33,389 bases of DNA from Betaproteobacteria bacterium (GCA_016208425.1 JACQYA010000169.1:1-33389); one strand, 5' to 3'; shown: positions 1-10,211, numbered from the stretch's first letter. A program made the numbers and translations. The notes: generated from the sequence alone by a model not told the origin.

Positions 1-3000
1 ACCAGATCGATCGTCACGCCACGCGCCAGCAGTGCGCCGAAGCTCTGGCCCGCCGTTCCGTTGAGCCGGATATGGATGGTGTCGTCCGGCAGACCGGCGT
101 GACCGTATTTCTCCGCAACGCGCCCGGAGAGCATGGCGCCGACCGTGCGGTTGATGTTGCGCACCGGCAGTTCGATGTTTACCTTCTCGCCGCGTTCGAG
201 CGCCGGCTGGGCCAGCTCGATGAGGCGGTTGTCGAGCGCCTTGACGAGACCGTGATCCTGGGTTTCGCAGTGGAGCACCGGGGTGGTCTTCGCCAGCTCC
301 GGGCGATAAAAGATGCGGCTGTAATCCAGCCCTTGCGCTTTCCAGTGGGTGATCCCCTGCTGCATGTCGAGCAGGTCGGCGCGGCCGATCAGATCGTCGA
401 ACTTGCGGATTCCCATTTGCGCCATCAGCTCGCGCAATTCTTCGGCGACGAAGAAGAAGTAGTTGACGACGTGTTCCGGCTGCCCGGAAAATTTGCGCCG
501 CAACGCCGGATCTTGCGTGGCGACGCCGACCGGACAGGTATTGAGGTGGCACTTGCGCATCATCACGCAGCCTTCGACGACCAAAGGCGCGGTGGCGAAC
601 CCGAACTCGTCGGCACCGAGCAGCGCACCGATCAGCACATCACGCCCGGTTTTCATCTGTCCATCGACTTGCACCCGGACGCGCCCGCGCAACCCGTTGA
701 GCACCAGCGTCTGTTGCGTTTCGGCCAGGCCCAGTTCCCACGGCGAACCGGCATGCTTGATCGACGACTGCGGGCTGGCGCCGGTGCCGCCATCGTGGCC
801 GGAAATCACCAGATGGTCGGCCTTGGCCTTGGTGACGCCGGCCACCACCGTGCCGACGCCAATTTCGGAAACCAGCTTGACGCTGATCGACGCTTTGGGA
901 TTGGCGTTCTTGAGGTCGTGAATCAGTTGCGCCAGATCCTCGATCGAGTAGATGTCGTGGTGCGGCGGCGGCGAGATAAGGCCGACGCCGGGCACCGAAT
1001 GGCGCAGGAAGCCAATGTATTCGGACACCTTGTGTCCCGGCAACTGACCGCCCTCGCCGGGCTTGGCGCCTTGCGCCATCTTGATCTGGATCTGGTCGGC
1101 ATTGACCAGATACTCGACGGTAACGCCGAAGCGACCGGAGGCGACCTGTTTGATGGCGGAACGCAGGCTGTCGCCCGGCAAAAGCTTCAGGTCACGCTCG
1201 ATGCGGCCCTTGCCGATGACCTCGGACAGCATTTCGCCGCCCTGTAGCGTCTTGAAGCGCGCCGGGTCCTCGCCGCCCTCGCCGGTATTCGACTTGCCGC
1301 CGATGCGGTTCATGGCGATCGCCAGCGTGCTGTGCGCTTCCGTCGAGATCGAGCCGAGCGACATCGCGCCGGTCGCGAAACGCTTGACGATTTCCTTCGC
1401 CGGCTCAACCTCGGCTAGCGGCACTGCAGCACCGGCCGGCTTGACCGCGAACAGACCGCGCAGCGTCATGTGGCGCTGCGTCTGGTCGTTGATGATTTTC
1501 GCGTATTCCTTGTAGGTATCGTACTTGCCGGAACGCGTCGAATGCTGGAGCTTGGCGATCGCGTCCGGCGTCCACATGTGCTCCTCGCCGCGCACCCGGT
1601 AGGCGTATTCGCCACCGGCATCAAGCATGTCGGCCAGCACCGGGTCGTCGCCAAACGCCTGCTTGTGCAAACGGATCGCTTCTTCCATCACCTCGAAAAC
1701 GCCAATGCCCTCAACGTGCGTCGTGGTGCCGGTGAAGTACTTGTCCACCAGCTTCCTCTGCAAGCCGATGATCTCGAAGATCTGCGCTCCGGTGTAAGAC
1801 ATGTAAGTCGAAATGCCCATCTTGGACATGACTTTCAGCAAACCCTTGCCGACGCCTTTGACAAAGTTCTGGACTGCCTTTTCGCGCTTCCCGGGATCGT
1901 TGCCCGCCAGTTGCTGTAGCGTTTCGAGCGCGAGATAGGGGTGCACCGCCTCGGCGCCATAGCCGGCCAGCACCGCAAAATGATGGGTCTCGCGTGCCGC
2001 GCCGGTCTCGACGACCAGGCCGGCGCGAGTGCGCAGACCCTTGGCTACCAGATGCTGATGCACGCCCGAGGTGGCGAGCAAGGCCGGAATGGCGACATGG
2101 TCGCGATCCATCTTGCGATCGGAAACGATCAGAATGCTGCAACCGCGCTGAACGGCGTCCTCGGCTTCGGCGCACAAGGACGCCAGGCGGGCTTCGACAC
2201 CCTCCTTGCCCCAGGCCAGCGGGTAGCAGATATCGAGTTCGGCCGACTGGAACTTGTTGCCGGTGTAGGCGGCAATCCCGCGAATTTTGGCCATGTCGGC
2301 GTAGCTCAACACCGGTTGCGTCACTTCGAGACGGTAGGGCGGGTTGATCTCGTTGATGCCGAGCAGGTTCGGCTTAGGCCCGATGAACGAGACCAGCGAC
2401 ATGACGAGTTGTTCGCGGATCGGGTCGATCGGCGGGTTGGTCACCTGGGCAAAAAGCTGCCGGAAGTAGTTGAACAGCGGCTTGTTCCGCTCCGACAGCA
2501 CGGCCAGCGGCGAATCGTTGCCCATCGAGCCGGTCGCTTCCTCGCCGGTTTTGGCCATCGGCTCCATGATGAACTTGATGTCTTCCTGGCTGTAGCCGAA
2601 CGCCTGCTGGCGGTCGAGCAGCGATGCCGTACACTCGGGCGCAGCGGCATCGGCCGGCGCTTCCAGTCCATCGAGCTTGATGTTGATGCGGGCGATCCAG
2701 TCCTTGTAAGGCTTTTGCAGCGACAGCGTTTCCTTGAGTTCGAGGTCGTCGATAATGCGCCCCTGATCGAGATCGATCAGGAACATCTTGCCCGGCTGCA
2801 AGCGCCATTTCTTGACGATCCTTTCGTCGGGGATCGGCAACACGCCGGATTCCGAGGCCATCACCACGAGGTTGTCGTCGGTGACGAGGTAGCGCGCCGG
2901 CCGCAAGCCGTTGCGGTCCAGCGTCGCGCCGATCTGGCGCCCGTCGGTAAACGCCACCGCCGCCGGGCCGTCCCACGGCTCCATCATCGCGGCATGGTAC

Positions 3001-4028
3001 TCGTAGAAAGCGCGGCGCTTTTCGTCCATCAGCGTGTGCGATTCCCAAGCCTCGGGGATCAGCATCATCATCGCGTGCGCCAGCGAGTAACCGCCCATCA
3101 CCAGCAGTTCGAGCGCATTGTCGAACGACGCCGAGTCCGACTGGTTGGGGTAGATCAGCGGCCAGATTTTTTCGAGGTCGGCGCCGAGCAGCGGCGAGGA
3201 AGTGCCTTTTTCGCGCGCGCGCATCCAGTTGTAGTTGCCGCGCAGCGTGTTGATCTCGCCGTTGTGCGCGATCATGCGGAAGGGATGGGCAAGCTGCCAG
3301 GTCGGGAAGGTGTTCGTCGAGAAACGCTGGTGTACCAGCGCCAGCGCCGAAACGCAGCGTGGATCCTTGAGGTCGGTGAAGTATTCGCCGACCTGATCGG
3401 CGAGCAGCAAACCTTTGTAGACGATAGTCCGCGCCGACATCGACGGCTGGTAGAACTCCTTGCTGTGTTCCAGCCCGAGCGCGCGAATCGCGTTCGCGGC
3501 ACGGCGGCGGATGACGTAAAGTTTGCGCTCCAGCGCGTCGGTGACCATGATGTCGGCGCCGCGACCGACAAAGATCTGCCGGATCACCGGCTCGCGCGCA
3601 CGCACGGTCGGCGACATCGGCAACTCGCGGTCGACCGGAACGTCGCGCCAGCCGAGGACGACCTGGCCTTCCAGGCGCACCGCGCGCTCGATTTCCTCCT
3701 GGCAGGCCAGGCGCGAAGCCGATTCCTGCGGCAGGAAGACCATGCCGACGCCGTAGTCGCCAGCCGGCGGCAGCGTCACGCCCAGTTTCGCCATATCTTC
3801 CCGGAAACAGGCGTCGGGGATCTGGATCAGGATGCCTGCGCCGTCGCCCATCAAGGGATCGGCGCCGACCGCGCCCCGGTGATCCAGATTCTTCAGGATC
3901 AACAGACCCTGCTCGACGATCGAGTGGCTTTTGTCGCCCTTGATGTGCGCCACAAAACCGACACCGCAGGCATCGCGCTCGTTAGTCGGGTCGTAAAGCC
4001 CCTGCCCTTCAGGTACAGCCGAATCCAT
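1..4028 (-). CDS. gltB: Glutamate synthase (NADPH) large subunit, 3' end outside window
   Basis: This is the large subunit of glutamate synthase, which makes two glutamates from 2-oxoglutarate and glutamine in ammonia assimilation. About 1342 N-terminal codons are present and the frame stays open to the window edge. The ATG at 4028 gives a 20-residue propeptide ending ...NERDA, followed by Cys21-Gly-Val-Gly-Phe. In this family that Cys becomes the N-terminal nucleophile of the class II glutaminase domain after processing. The 3Fe-4S cluster motif C-x5-C-x4-C is at Cys1154, Cys1160 and Cys1165 (bases 534-569), in frame with the start. The central and FMN-binding domains lie between, with the GGTGASP motif of the synthase site. 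The C-terminal GXGXG domain should lie beyond base 1. GAGGA about 12 bases before the ATG can serve as ribosome binding site. gltD is expected downstream but is not visible. The identification is secure. Confidence 0.97.
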   Translation of the reverse strand, partial: MDSAVPEGQGLYDPTNERDACGVGFVAHIKGDKSHSIVEQGLLILKNLDHRGAVGADPLMGDGAGILIQIPDACFREDMAKLGVTLPPAGDYGVGMVFLPQESASRLACQEEIERAVRLEGQVVLGWRDVPVDRELPMSPTVRAREPVIRQIFVGRGADIMVTDALERKLYVIRRRAANAIRALGLEHSKEFYQPSMSARTIVYKGLLLADQVGEYFTDLKDPRCVSALALVHQRFSTNTFPTWQLAHPFRMIAHNGEINTLRGNYNWMRAREKGTSSPLLGADLEKIWPLIYPNQSDSASFDNALELLVMGGYSLAHAMMMLIPEAWESHTLMDEKRRAFYEYHAAMMEPWDGPAAVAFTDGRQIGATLDRNGLRPARYLVTDDNLVVMASESGVLPIPDERIVKKWRLQPGKMFLIDLDQGRIIDDLELKETLSLQKPYKDWIARINIKLDGLEAPADAAAPECTASLLDRQQAFGYSQEDIKFIMEPMAKTGEEATGSMGNDSPLAVLSERNKPLFNYFRQLFAQVTNPPIDPIREQLVMSLVSFIGPKPNLLGINEINPPYRLEVTQPVLSYADMAKIRGIAAYTGNKFQSAELDICYPLAWGKEGVEARLASLCAEAEDAVQRGCSILIVSDRKMDRDHVAIPALLATSGVHQHLVAKGLRTRAGLVVETGAARETHHFAVLAGYGAEAVHPYLALETLQQLAGNDPGKREKAVQNFVKGVGKGLLKVMSKMGISTYMSYTGAQIFEIIGLQRKLVDKYFTGTTTHVEGIGVFEVMEEAIRLHKQAFGDDPVLADMLDAGGEYAYRVRGEEHMWTPDAIAKLQHSTRSGKYDTYKEYAKIINDQTQRHMTLRGLFAVKPAGAAVPLAEVEPAKEIVKRFATGAMSLGSISTEAHSTLAIAMNRIGGKSNTGEGGEDPARFKTLQGGEMLSEVIGKGRIERDLKLLPGDSLRSAIKQVASGRFGVTVEYLVNADQIQIKMAQGAKPGEGGQLPGHKVSEYIGFLRHSVPGVGLISPPPHHDIYSIEDLAQLIHDLKNANPKASISVKLVSEIGVGTVVAGVTKAKADHLVISGHDGGTGASPQSSIKHAGSPWELGLAETQQTLVLNGLRGRVRVQVDGQMKTGRDVLIGALLGADEFGFATAPLVVEGCVMMRKCHLNTCPVGVATQDPALRRKFSGQPEHVVNYFFFVAEELRELMAQMGIRKFDDLIGRADLLDMQQGITHWKAQGLDYSRIFYRPELAKTTPVLHCETQDHGLVKALDNRLIELAQPALERGEKVNIELPVRNINRTVGAMLSGRVAEKYGHAGLPDDTIHIRLNGTAGQSFGALLARGVTIDL

Positions 4029-4084
4029 CACGCTCGAATCCTCACAAACAAAGGCGCCACACAGATAGCCGATGCGCCAAACGT

Positions 4085-4109
4085 CAAAAAAGCCGGCAGG
4101 CGGCCGGCT
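4085..4109 (-). terminator. Rho-independent terminator or attenuator ahead of gltB
   Basis: On the minus strand a perfect 7-bp stem AGCCGGC / GCCGGCT with loop CGCCT (4109-4091) runs straight into a T stretch that continues to about 4086. This is a textbook intrinsic terminator. It sits downstream of the candidate gltB promoter and about 57 bases before the gltB start. It can therefore end rsuA operon transcripts, or act as an attenuator in the gltB leader, or both. Confidence 0.75.
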
Positions 4110-4133
4110 CACGCTATTACAAGGCGACCTAAA

Positions 4134-4162
4134 AGTGTATCGCGAAAGTGCAACTTCTTCAA
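4134..4162 (-). promoter_or_regulatory. Candidate sigma70 promoter of gltB
   Basis: On the minus strand TTGAAG (4162-4157) is followed after exactly 17 bases by TACACT (4139-4134). Transcription would begin near 4127 and give a leader of about 100 bases. It is the best match to consensus in the intergenic region. A second possibility is TTGACG inside the T run of the hairpin, but its -10 spacing is poor. Confidence 0.55.
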
Positions 4163-4329
4163 GACGTTGCAAGGCGCCAAGGCAGCCCCGGTCGCGGGAA
4201 CGGGCACTTAGCCATTTCACTTGCCGCCGGGGCATCCATGGGTGCGGGGCTCATCCGGCAAGCGACCGCAAAAGCGGATCGTCCGGTCTGGGGACGGACG
4301 GGCAGTTTGGCGTCCGGCGGTTCCCGGGG

Positions 4330-5010
4330 TTACATCCCCTCCAGCCAATCCCACCCGGCTTGTGGCAAATCCGCCGGCAGGATGAAACCGCCGACCGAGA
4401 CCCGATGTAGCGCCTCGACGCGGTTGCCGGCGGCAGCGACCATCCGTTTGACCAGATGATATTTCCCTTCGGTCACGGTCAGCCGTATCAGCCGTTCGGA
4501 AACCCGTTCGCAGCCAACGGCGGCGACCGGCGCCGGCTCGTCGTTCAACTGCACGCCCGCCAGCAACACCGCGATCTGCGCACCGCTCACCGGATGTTTT
4601 GCCGTCACCTCGTACACCTTGGGCACATTCTTTTTCGGCGACGTGGTTTGGTGAATGAACTGCCCGTCGTCGGTGAGCAGCAGCAAACCTGTCGTGTCCT
4701 CGTCCAGCCGCCCGACCGCCTGCACGCCACGGGTCACGAAGTGCCGTGGAAGCAAGGAATAAATGCTCGGATGATGCTTGGGCTTGTGTGAGCACTCGTA
4801 GCTGGGTGGCTTGTTGAAAGCGAGATAGACGAACTTCCGCCACGGCCAGACAACGCCATCGACGGAAAAGCGCAGACCCTCCAGCGCGAATTCCCGGTAC
4901 GGATCGTCGCAGGTCGCGCCGTCGATGGCGACGCGCCCAGAGCGAACCAGCGCGCGGCATTCCGGCCGACTGCCGAAACCCTGCGCGCGCAACAGCCGTT
5001 CAAGCTCCAT
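4330..5010 (-). CDS. rsuA: 16S rRNA pseudouridine(516) synthase, RsuA family
   Basis: The 226-residue protein matches the size of RsuA, which isomerises one uridine of 16S rRNA to pseudouridine. An S4 RNA-binding domain covers about residues 1-50. The catalytic motif GRLDEDTTG follows, with the conserved Asp at residue 103. The family core also includes FNKP near 65 and a C-terminal segment with [10 protein letters not shown] and ALHR. RsuA is favoured over the related RluE/RluF because of overall length and the S4 domain, but substrate position cannot be proven from sequence. The ATG at 5010 overlaps the end of lipA by 11 bases, so it is probably translated by coupling as the last gene of the dacA-lipA operon. 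A longer in-frame opening up to 5178 is antisense-like extension and is not used. Confidence 0.88.
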   Translation of the reverse strand: MELERLLRAQGFGSRPECRALVRSGRVAIDGATCDDPYREFALEGLRFSVDGVVWPWRKFVYLAFNKPPSYECSHKPKHHPSIYSLLPRHFVTRGVQAVGRLDEDTTGLLLLTDDGQFIHQTTSPKKNVPKVYEVTAKHPVSGAQIAVLLAGVQLNDEPAPVAAVGCERVSERLIRLTVTEGKYHLVKRMVAAAGNRVEALHRVSVGGFILPADLPQAGWDWLEGM

Positions 5011-5980
5011 CGCCGACTCCCGCCTTGTGCGCCTGCTCGTCCGCCCAATAGCTGGAGCGCACCATCGGACCGCAAGCGGCGCCGGTAAAACCCATCGCCT
5101 TCGCTTCGCGTTCGAACAGCGCAAAGGTGTCGGGATGGACATAGCGCGATACCGGCAGATGATGACCGGATGGCGCAAGATACTGCCCGATAGTCAGCAT
5201 TTCCACGCCGTTGGCGCGCAAATCGCGGAGAACGTCCAGAATCTCCTCGTCGGTCTCGCCCAGTCCGACCATCAGCCCAGACTTGGTGGGAATCCGCGGG
5301 TAGCGCTCCTTGAAGGACTTCATGAAAGCCAGCGAATGCGCGTAACCGGCCCCCGGCCGCGCCTGTTTGTAGAGGCGGGGCACCGTTTCCAGGTTGTGAT
5401 TGAGAACGTCGGGCAAGGACTCGCCCAGAATTTCGACCGCCAAATCCATCCGCCCGCGAAAATCCGGCACCAGTGTCTCGATGATCGTCGACGGCGAGCG
5501 CACACGCACGGCGGAAACCACGCGGGCAAAGTGCCGCGCGCCGCCGTCGCGCAAATCGTCGCGGTCGACGCTGGTAATGACCACGTAGCGCAACTTGAGC
5601 CTGGCCACGCTATCGGCCAGTTTGGCCGGTTCGTCGGCGTCCGGCGGCAGCGGCTTGCCATGCCCGACATCGCAGAACGGGCAACGGCGCGTGCAAATGT
5701 CGCCGAGTATCATAAAAGTGGCGGTTCCGCGCCCGAAGCACTCGCCGATATTGGGGCACGCCGCTTCTTCGCAGACCGTATGCAACTTCTGATCGCGCAG
5801 CATACGTTTGATTTCCCCGAAGCGACCGGCGTCGTTGCCGGCCTTGACGCGGATCCACGCCGGCTTGCGCAACGGCTCGGCCGGTACGATCTTGATCGGG
5901 ATGCGCGCCGTCTTCAGCGCGCCTCTTTCTTTGATGCCGGCGCTACGGCCGGCCGGCTTTGCCGCACCTTTATCGCTCAT
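5000..5980 (-). CDS. lipA: Lipoyl synthase
   Basis: LipA is a radical SAM enzyme that inserts two sulfurs into octanoyl groups on lipoyl domains. The 326-residue protein has both diagnostic cysteine sets. [12 protein letters not shown] supplies the auxiliary 4Fe-4S cluster that donates sulfur. [15 protein letters not shown] supplies the radical SAM cluster (C-x3-C-x2-C). The chosen ATG (5980) overlaps the lipB stop in an ATGA arrangement of four bases, which indicates translational coupling. The frame is open further upstream to 6166, but that part lies antisense-like inside lipB and lacks family similarity. The gene works directly after LipB in endogenous lipoate assembly. Confidence 0.97.
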   Translation of the reverse strand: MSDKGAAKPAGRSAGIKERGALKTARIPIKIVPAEPLRKPAWIRVKAGNDAGRFGEIKRMLRDQKLHTVCEEAACPNIGECFGRGTATFMILGDICTRRCPFCDVGHGKPLPPDADEPAKLADSVARLKLRYVVITSVDRDDLRDGGARHFARVVSAVRVRSPSTIIETLVPDFRGRMDLAVEILGESLPDVLNHNLETVPRLYKQARPGAGYAHSLAFMKSFKERYPRIPTKSGLMVGLGETDEEILDVLRDLRANGVEMLTIGQYLAPSGHHLPVSRYVHPDTFALFEREAKAMGFTGAACGPMVRSSYWADEQAHKAGVGDGA

Positions 5981-6615
5981 TCGTTCGGCCTTAACAATCG
6001 TTTGCCCAAATGCCTTACCAACCCCTCGGCCGCGTCTTCCGGCGAAAGAGAAACGCCGAAATCCCTGATCTGCGTTACCGCCATGCCCGCATAGCCGCAG
6101 GGGTTGATCGCCGAGAACGGCGACAAGTCCATATCGACATTCAAGCTGACGCCGTGATAACAGCAACCCTTGCGCACGCGCAAACCGAGTGCGGCAATCT
6201 TCGCCGGCTTATTTCCGACGCCGACGTAAACGCCCGGCGCACCGTCCAGCCTGGCCGCCCCGATACCGTGCTCGGCCAGCAAACCGATCACCGCCTGCTC
6301 GATGCCGGCCACCAGTTCGCGCACCTTGAGCTTGCGCCGCGTCAGGTCGAGCAGCAGATAAATCACCACCTGGCCGGGGCCGTGGTAAGTAATCTGCCCG
6401 CCTCGATCTATCTTCACCATCGGTATGCCAATATCGTACAACAGGTGCTCGGGCTTCCCCGCCAGCCCCAGCGTGTAGACCGGCGGATGCTCGCAGCGCC
6501 ACAGCTCGTCGTCGGTTTCCGGGCCGCGCGTCGCGGTGAATTCGACCATCGCCCGCCAGGTCGGTTCGAGCCCGACGCTGCCCAGATCGCGCAACCGCAA
6601 TTCCGGACTATTCAC
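5977..6615 (-). CDS. lipB: Lipoyl(octanoyl) transferase
   Basis: LipB moves octanoate from acyl carrier protein to lipoyl domains of 2-oxoacid dehydrogenases and the glycine cleavage H protein. The 212-residue protein carries the family motifs [12 protein letters not shown] (about 71-82), the catalytic Lys139 in [10 protein letters not shown], and the acyl-thioester Cys173 in INPCGY. Its length is normal. It lies 19 bases after DUF493 and overlaps lipA by four bases, the usual proteobacterial order. I see no anomaly. Confidence 0.96.
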   Translation of the reverse strand: MNSPELRLRDLGSVGLEPTWRAMVEFTATRGPETDDELWRCEHPPVYTLGLAGKPEHLLYDIGIPMVKIDRGGQITYHGPGQVVIYLLLDLTRRKLKVRELVAGIEQAVIGLLAEHGIGAARLDGAPGVYVGVGNKPAKIAALGLRVRKGCCYHGVSLNVDMDLSPFSAINPCGYAGMAVTQIRDFGVSLSPEDAAEGLVRHLGKRLLRPNE

Positions 6616-6634
6616 CGATCACCAAATTCAGTAG

Positions 6635-6904
6635 TCAAAGAACCACCTTGACCAAAAGATGGCTGCTCAATTCCCGGTAGAGGGCATCGAGTTGCGACTG
6701 GGAGGTCGCCAGGACGGTACACGTCAAGCTGACATACTTGCCGCCGCTCGACGCACGCATTTCCGCCGTCGCACCGTCGAAACCCGGGTCGTGGCGCAGC
6801 ACGATTTCGAGCACCGTCTGCGCCAAAGACTCTTCCGCCAGACCCATGACCTTGATCGGAAAAGCGCACGGAAAGTCCAGCAGCGACTCCCTGGCCTCAG
6901 ACAT
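6635..6904 (-). CDS. ybeD: DUF493 (YbeD) family protein
   Basis: This small protein of 89 residues has the YbeD/DUF493 pattern: FPCAFPIKVMG near the N-terminus and a central GKYVSLTCTVLATSQSQLDALYREL segment that in the family forms an ACT-like fold. Its role is unknown; it is almost always found between the dacA region and lipB, as here. I use the ATG at 6904 (MSEARES), which leaves 11 bases after the dat stop. The frame extends to 6955, but that start would lie inside dat and adds residues not typical of the family. Confidence 0.9.
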   Translation of the reverse strand: MSEARESLLDFPCAFPIKVMGLAEESLAQTVLEIVLRHDPGFDGATAEMRASSGGKYVSLTCTVLATSQSQLDALYRELSSHLLVKVVL

Positions 6905-6915
6905 CGGCTCATTCC

Positions 6916-7779
6916 TCACTTTCTCATCACTTCGTCCCGGAAAGCGCAGTACCACGCGTACATTTGCTTCGCCGCCGGCCCTGGCTTGCCCGCAACACTA
7001 CCCTTGCCGACCGGCTTTCCGTCAAGACGGGTAATGGGCAAAATTTCCTTGGTCGACGAGGTCATCCACAGCTCGTCGGCGGCGCGCAATTCGGCTTCGG
7101 GAATATCCCGCACTTCGTGCGGCATGCCGTGCCGGGCGGCGAGTTCCAGCACCACGTCGTAAGTGATGCCGGGCAACATGCGATGATCCTTCGGCGGCGC
7201 CAGCAACCCCCCGTCTTTGACGACAAAGATGTTCGACGCCGCGCCTTCGGTGAGGAACCCGTCGCGCAGCATGATCGTCTCCACGCAACCGGCGTCTATC
7301 GCTTGCTGGCGGAGCAACACGTTGGCGAGCAGCGAGACGGTTTTCAGATCGCAGCGCGACCAGCGGTTGTCGGGCGCCGACACCACGGCGATACCGGCTT
7401 CGCGCTGCGCCGCCGACGGCGCGACCAGCGGCGCGGTAAACGCGAAAATGGTCGGCGCAACGCCTGTCGGAAAAGCCTGGTCGCGCCTGCTATCGGCGCC
7501 GCGCGTCACCTGGATATAAACCGACTGATCGTCGGAAGCACTGTCGCGAACGACGCGCGCGACCACCGCGCGCCAGTCATCCAGGCTTAGCGGGTTGGGC
7601 AGGCGGATGCCGTCCAGCGTGTGTTGCAGGCGCTTGAAGTGTTCGTCGAGGCGGAAAGGGTGCCGCGAGTACACGGGGATCACCTCGTAAGCGCCATCGC
7701 CGAACAGGAAGCCCCGGTCGAGCGGCGAGATCCTGGCTTCTTCTATCGGCAGAAACTGCCCGTTCAGATAGGCGGTCAT
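6916..7779 (-). CDS. dat: D-amino acid aminotransferase (fold-type IV PLP enzyme)
   Basis: The 287-residue protein is a fold IV aminotransferase closest in pattern to D-alanine aminotransferase, which interconverts D-alanine and D-glutamate with their 2-oxoacids. The PLP lysine is in RCDLKTVSLLANVL, and GAASNIF is the family phosphate-binding stretch. ATG at 7779 overlaps the dacA stop by four bases (ATGA), so translation is coupled to the carboxypeptidase whose reaction releases D-alanine. One oddity is that the carboxylate-binding Arg-x-His of classical D-AAT appears here as RRDQAF, with Gln in place of His and one extra residue before it. A branched-chain aminotransferase or aminodeoxychorismate lyase role is possible but less likely given the neighbour. 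The longer open frame up to 8289 is antisense-like and lies within dacA. Confidence 0.88.
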   Translation of the reverse strand: MTAYLNGQFLPIEEARISPLDRGFLFGDGAYEVIPVYSRHPFRLDEHFKRLQHTLDGIRLPNPLSLDDWRAVVARVVRDSASDDQSVYIQVTRGADSRRDQAFPTGVAPTIFAFTAPLVAPSAAQREAGIAVVSAPDNRWSRCDLKTVSLLANVLLRQQAIDAGCVETIMLRDGFLTEGAASNIFVVKDGGLLAPPKDHRMLPGITYDVVLELAARHGMPHEVRDIPEAELRAADELWMTSSTKEILPITRLDGKPVGKGSVAGKPGPAAKQMYAWYCAFRDEVMRK

Positions 7780-8921
7780 CGATTTCCCCAGTTGAACCGC
7801 AGACGAACGCTGTCTATCGCCCGCCCAAAAACCCCGGCCTCTTCCACGCCGTCCAGCGCGACGACGGGAAATTCTCCGAGAAACCGGCCGTCCAGACGCA
7901 CCTTCATCGTTCCCAGCATCAGCCCTTTGGGCACCGGCGCGACCAGTCTCTGGGGCGGAACGAACTCGGTTTTCAGGTTCGCCCCGGAACCCGTCGGCAC
8001 GGCGACGACGAGGTCGCCGGCGAATCCGGCTCTGAGCGCCGTTTCCTGCCCCTTCCAGACCTTGAGCGTGGCAACGGTATCGCCCTTCGCGTAAACCGTA
8101 ACGGGCTCGTAGTGCTGGAAGCCGAAATTGAGCAGCTTCAAGGATTCCTGCGCGCGCACCTTGTCCGCCGACGTGCCGAGCACGACCGACAGCAGGCGAC
8201 GCGAACCGCGTTTGGCCGACGCGATCAGGCAATAGCCCGCCGCGTCGGTATGGCCGGTCTTCACCCCGTCTACGGTCGGATCGAGCCACAACAGGCGATT
8301 GCGGTTCGGCTGGGTGATCTTGTTATAAGTAAATTCCTTGATCGAGTAGTACTTCGCGTAATACTCGGGGAAATCTCCGATCAGAGCCCCGGCCAGCGTC
8401 GCCAGATCGCGTGCGGTGGTGTAGTGCCGCGCATCGGGCCAGCCGGTCGAGTTACGGAAGTTCGACGCCCGCATCCCGAGGCGCTGCGCCTCGCGGTTCA
8501 TCATTTGCGCGAACCCCTCCTCGCTGCCGGCGATGGTCTCGGCGAGCGCGACGCAAGCATCGTTGCCCGACTGGACAATCATGCCCTTGATGAGATCTTC
8601 GACGCTGACCGGTGTTCCGGGCCTGATGAACATCCGCGACCCGCCGGTTTTCCAGGCGCTCTCCGACACCTGGATCATCTGATCGAGCTTGAGCTTGCCC
8701 TGTTTGAGCGCGGCAAAGGTCAGATACGCCGTCATCAGTTTGGTCAGTGAGGCGGGCTCCAGCCGCTCGTCGGTAGCCTGGGCGGCAAGTGTTTGACCGG
8801 ATCCCGATTCGATCAGCAACCACGACTTGGCGTCCAGAGCCGGCGCCGCCGGCAACTGTTGCGCGGCGGCGACCAAGGGGAGAATAACCAGCGCAAAAAA
8901 AAGAGCCCGAAGCATGTGCAT
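7776..8921 (-). CDS. dacA: D-alanyl-D-alanine carboxypeptidase (PBP5/6 type)
   Basis: This low-molecular-weight penicillin-binding protein trims the terminal D-Ala from peptidoglycan pentapeptides in the periplasm. It has 381 residues with a signal peptide of about 20 (hydrophobic LFFALVILPLVAAA followed by AQQ). The three active-site motifs are present: SLTK, SGN (in IVQSGNDA) and KTG (VDGVKTGHTDAAGY). The C-terminal domain of about 100 residues ends in a basic amphipathic stretch suited to membrane anchoring. ATG codons at 8921 and 8915 are both possible starts. It overlaps dat by four bases and follows the M20 gene by 24 bases. The family is certain; dacA versus dacC naming is a convention. 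Confidence 0.94.
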   Translation of the reverse strand: MHMLRALFFALVILPLVAAAQQLPAAPALDAKSWLLIESGSGQTLAAQATDERLEPASLTKLMTAYLTFAALKQGKLKLDQMIQVSESAWKTGGSRMFIRPGTPVSVEDLIKGMIVQSGNDACVALAETIAGSEEGFAQMMNREAQRLGMRASNFRNSTGWPDARHYTTARDLATLAGALIGDFPEYYAKYYSIKEFTYNKITQPNRNRLLWLDPTVDGVKTGHTDAAGYCLIASAKRGSRRLLSVVLGTSADKVRAQESLKLLNFGFQHYEPVTVYAKGDTVATLKVWKGQETALRAGFAGDLVVAVPTGSGANLKTEFVPPQRLVAPVPKGLMLGTMKVRLDGRFLGEFPVVALDGVEEAGVFGRAIDSVRLRFNWGNR

Positions 8922-8945
8922 AAAAGACTATCGGCAAAACGGCGA

Positions 8946-10211
8946 TTATAGCAAGGCGTCACCGCCCGCTTTTTGGCGGCTTTCCGAAGCCAGCGCCGTC
9001 TCGACCAGCTTGACCCAGTAGGCAATGCCCAAAGGCAAAACCTCGTCGTTAAAATCGTAATGCGGGCTGTGCAGGGTGCAGCCGCCGCTTTCCGGCACAC
9101 CTCGCGCACCGCTTGTCACGCCATTCCCGAGCCACGCATAGCAGCCCGGCCTTTCGTGCAGCATATAGGCGAAATCTTCGGCGCCCATCGACGGCAACTC
9201 GCCTTTTCGCACCTTGTCTTTGCCGAACAACTCGCCGGCAACGCGGGCGCAAAGCGCCGCTTCGGCGGCGCTGTTCACGGTCGGTGGATAGCGGTGGTCG
9301 AACTTGACGCCGATCCGCGCGCCGAAGGCGCTGGCGATGCCGCCGCACAAGCGTTCGATGGCGCGTTCCACGGTTTCCAGAACCCCGGGTTTGAAGGCGC
9401 GGATCGTGCCGCGCAGCACCGCGTCGTCGGGGATGATGTTCCACGCTTCGCCGCCGTGAAACTGGGTCACGCTGACCACCGCCGAGTCGCAGGGATGCAG
9501 GTTGCGGGAAACGACCGTCTGTAGCGCCAGCACCAGCTGGCTGGCGGCGACCAGCGTGTCGACGCCCTGATCCGGCATCGCGGCATGACAGCCGTGGCCG
9601 CGCACTTCGATCTCGAAGGCGCAGGTGCCGGCCATCACCGGCCCCGCCATCACCGCCATCTCGCCGACCGGAATACCGGGCCAGTTGTGCAGGCCGTACA
9701 CCGCATCCATCGGAAAGCGCTCGAACAAACCCTCTTCGATCATCATCGCCGCGCCGCCCTCCGATTCTTCGGCCGGCTGGAAAACGAAATACACCGTGCC
9801 GTCGAAACCGGGGCTTTCACCGTGTTCCGCCAGATAGCGCGCCGCCCCGAGCAGAATCGCCGTGTGGCCGTCGTGGCCGCAGGCGTGCATCGTCCCCTCG
9901 TGCCTGGAACGGTGCGGAAACCCGTTTTTCTCCCCGAGCGGCAAGGCGTCCATATCGGCCCGCAGCCCGATCGCCCGCCCGCTGCCGCCCCGTCGCAGCA
10001 CGCCGACGACGCCGGTACGCGCCAGCCCCCGATGCACCTCCAGCCCGTAAGAAGCGAGCTGGCTGGCCACGATGCCGGAGGTGCGCGCCTCGTTGAACGC
10101 CAGTTCGGGATGCGCGTGAATATCGCGGCGGATGTTGACAAACCCGTTGACAAATTCATCGTCAAATCCGGGGGCAAGATCGGCAAGAAAGGGGGCGGCG
10201 ATAGTCTTCAT
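8946..10211 (-). CDS. M20 family amidohydrolase (hippurate hydrolase / aminoacylase-like)
   Basis: The 421-residue protein is an M20D-type metal-dependent amidohydrolase. Motifs are RRDIHAHPEL near residue 28, GLRADMDALP, the metal-binding MHACGHDGH, the Glu pair in FQPAEES, and GAEDFAYML near the C-terminus. Enzymes of this family cleave N-acyl or peptide amide bonds, such as N-acyl amino acids and hippurate. No signal peptide is visible, so it should be cytosolic. It is the first gene of the leftward dacA operon, 24 bases before dacA, which suggests but does not prove action on a peptide or acyl-amino acid from wall recycling. The exact substrate cannot be read from sequence. Confidence 0.88.
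   Translation of the reverse strand: MKTIAAPFLADLAPGFDDEFVNGFVNIRRDIHAHPELAFNEARTSGIVASQLASYGLEVHRGLARTGVVGVLRRGGSGRAIGLRADMDALPLGEKNGFPHRSRHEGTMHACGHDGHTAILLGAARYLAEHGESPGFDGTVYFVFQPAEESEGGAAMMIEEGLFERFPMDAVYGLHNWPGIPVGEMAVMAGPVMAGTCAFEIEVRGHGCHAAMPDQGVDTLVAASQLVLALQTVVSRNLHPCDSAVVSVTQFHGGEAWNIIPDDAVLRGTIRAFKPGVLETVERAIERLCGGIASAFGARIGVKFDHRYPPTVNSAAEAALCARVAGELFGKDKVRKGELPSMGAEDFAYMLHERPGCYAWLGNGVTSGARGVPESGGCTLHSPHYDFNDEVLPLGIAYWVKLVETALASESRQKAGGDALL

Larger units (their letters stand above)
4029..4329 (-). other. Intergenic leader between rsuA and gltB, no gene
   Basis: This 301-base stretch has no convincing coding frame. Read on the minus strand it contains a sigma70-like promoter and then a GC-rich hairpin with a T run, both annotated separately. 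A second weaker stem (GGCGC...GCGCC) lies between the T run and the gltB start. I see no T-run terminator directly behind the rsuA stop, so rsuA transcripts may end only at the hairpin near 4091-4109. Confidence 0.6.

Noticed and set aside
1-4028. Possible frameshift in gltB
   Set aside because: The N-terminal Cys21 and the Fe-S cysteines near residue 1160 are in the same frame from the ATG at 4028, so the frame is intact between them.
1941-4211. 756-codon plus-strand open frame
   Set aside because: It is antisense to gltB, a by-product of high GC codon bias, with no recognisable domain.
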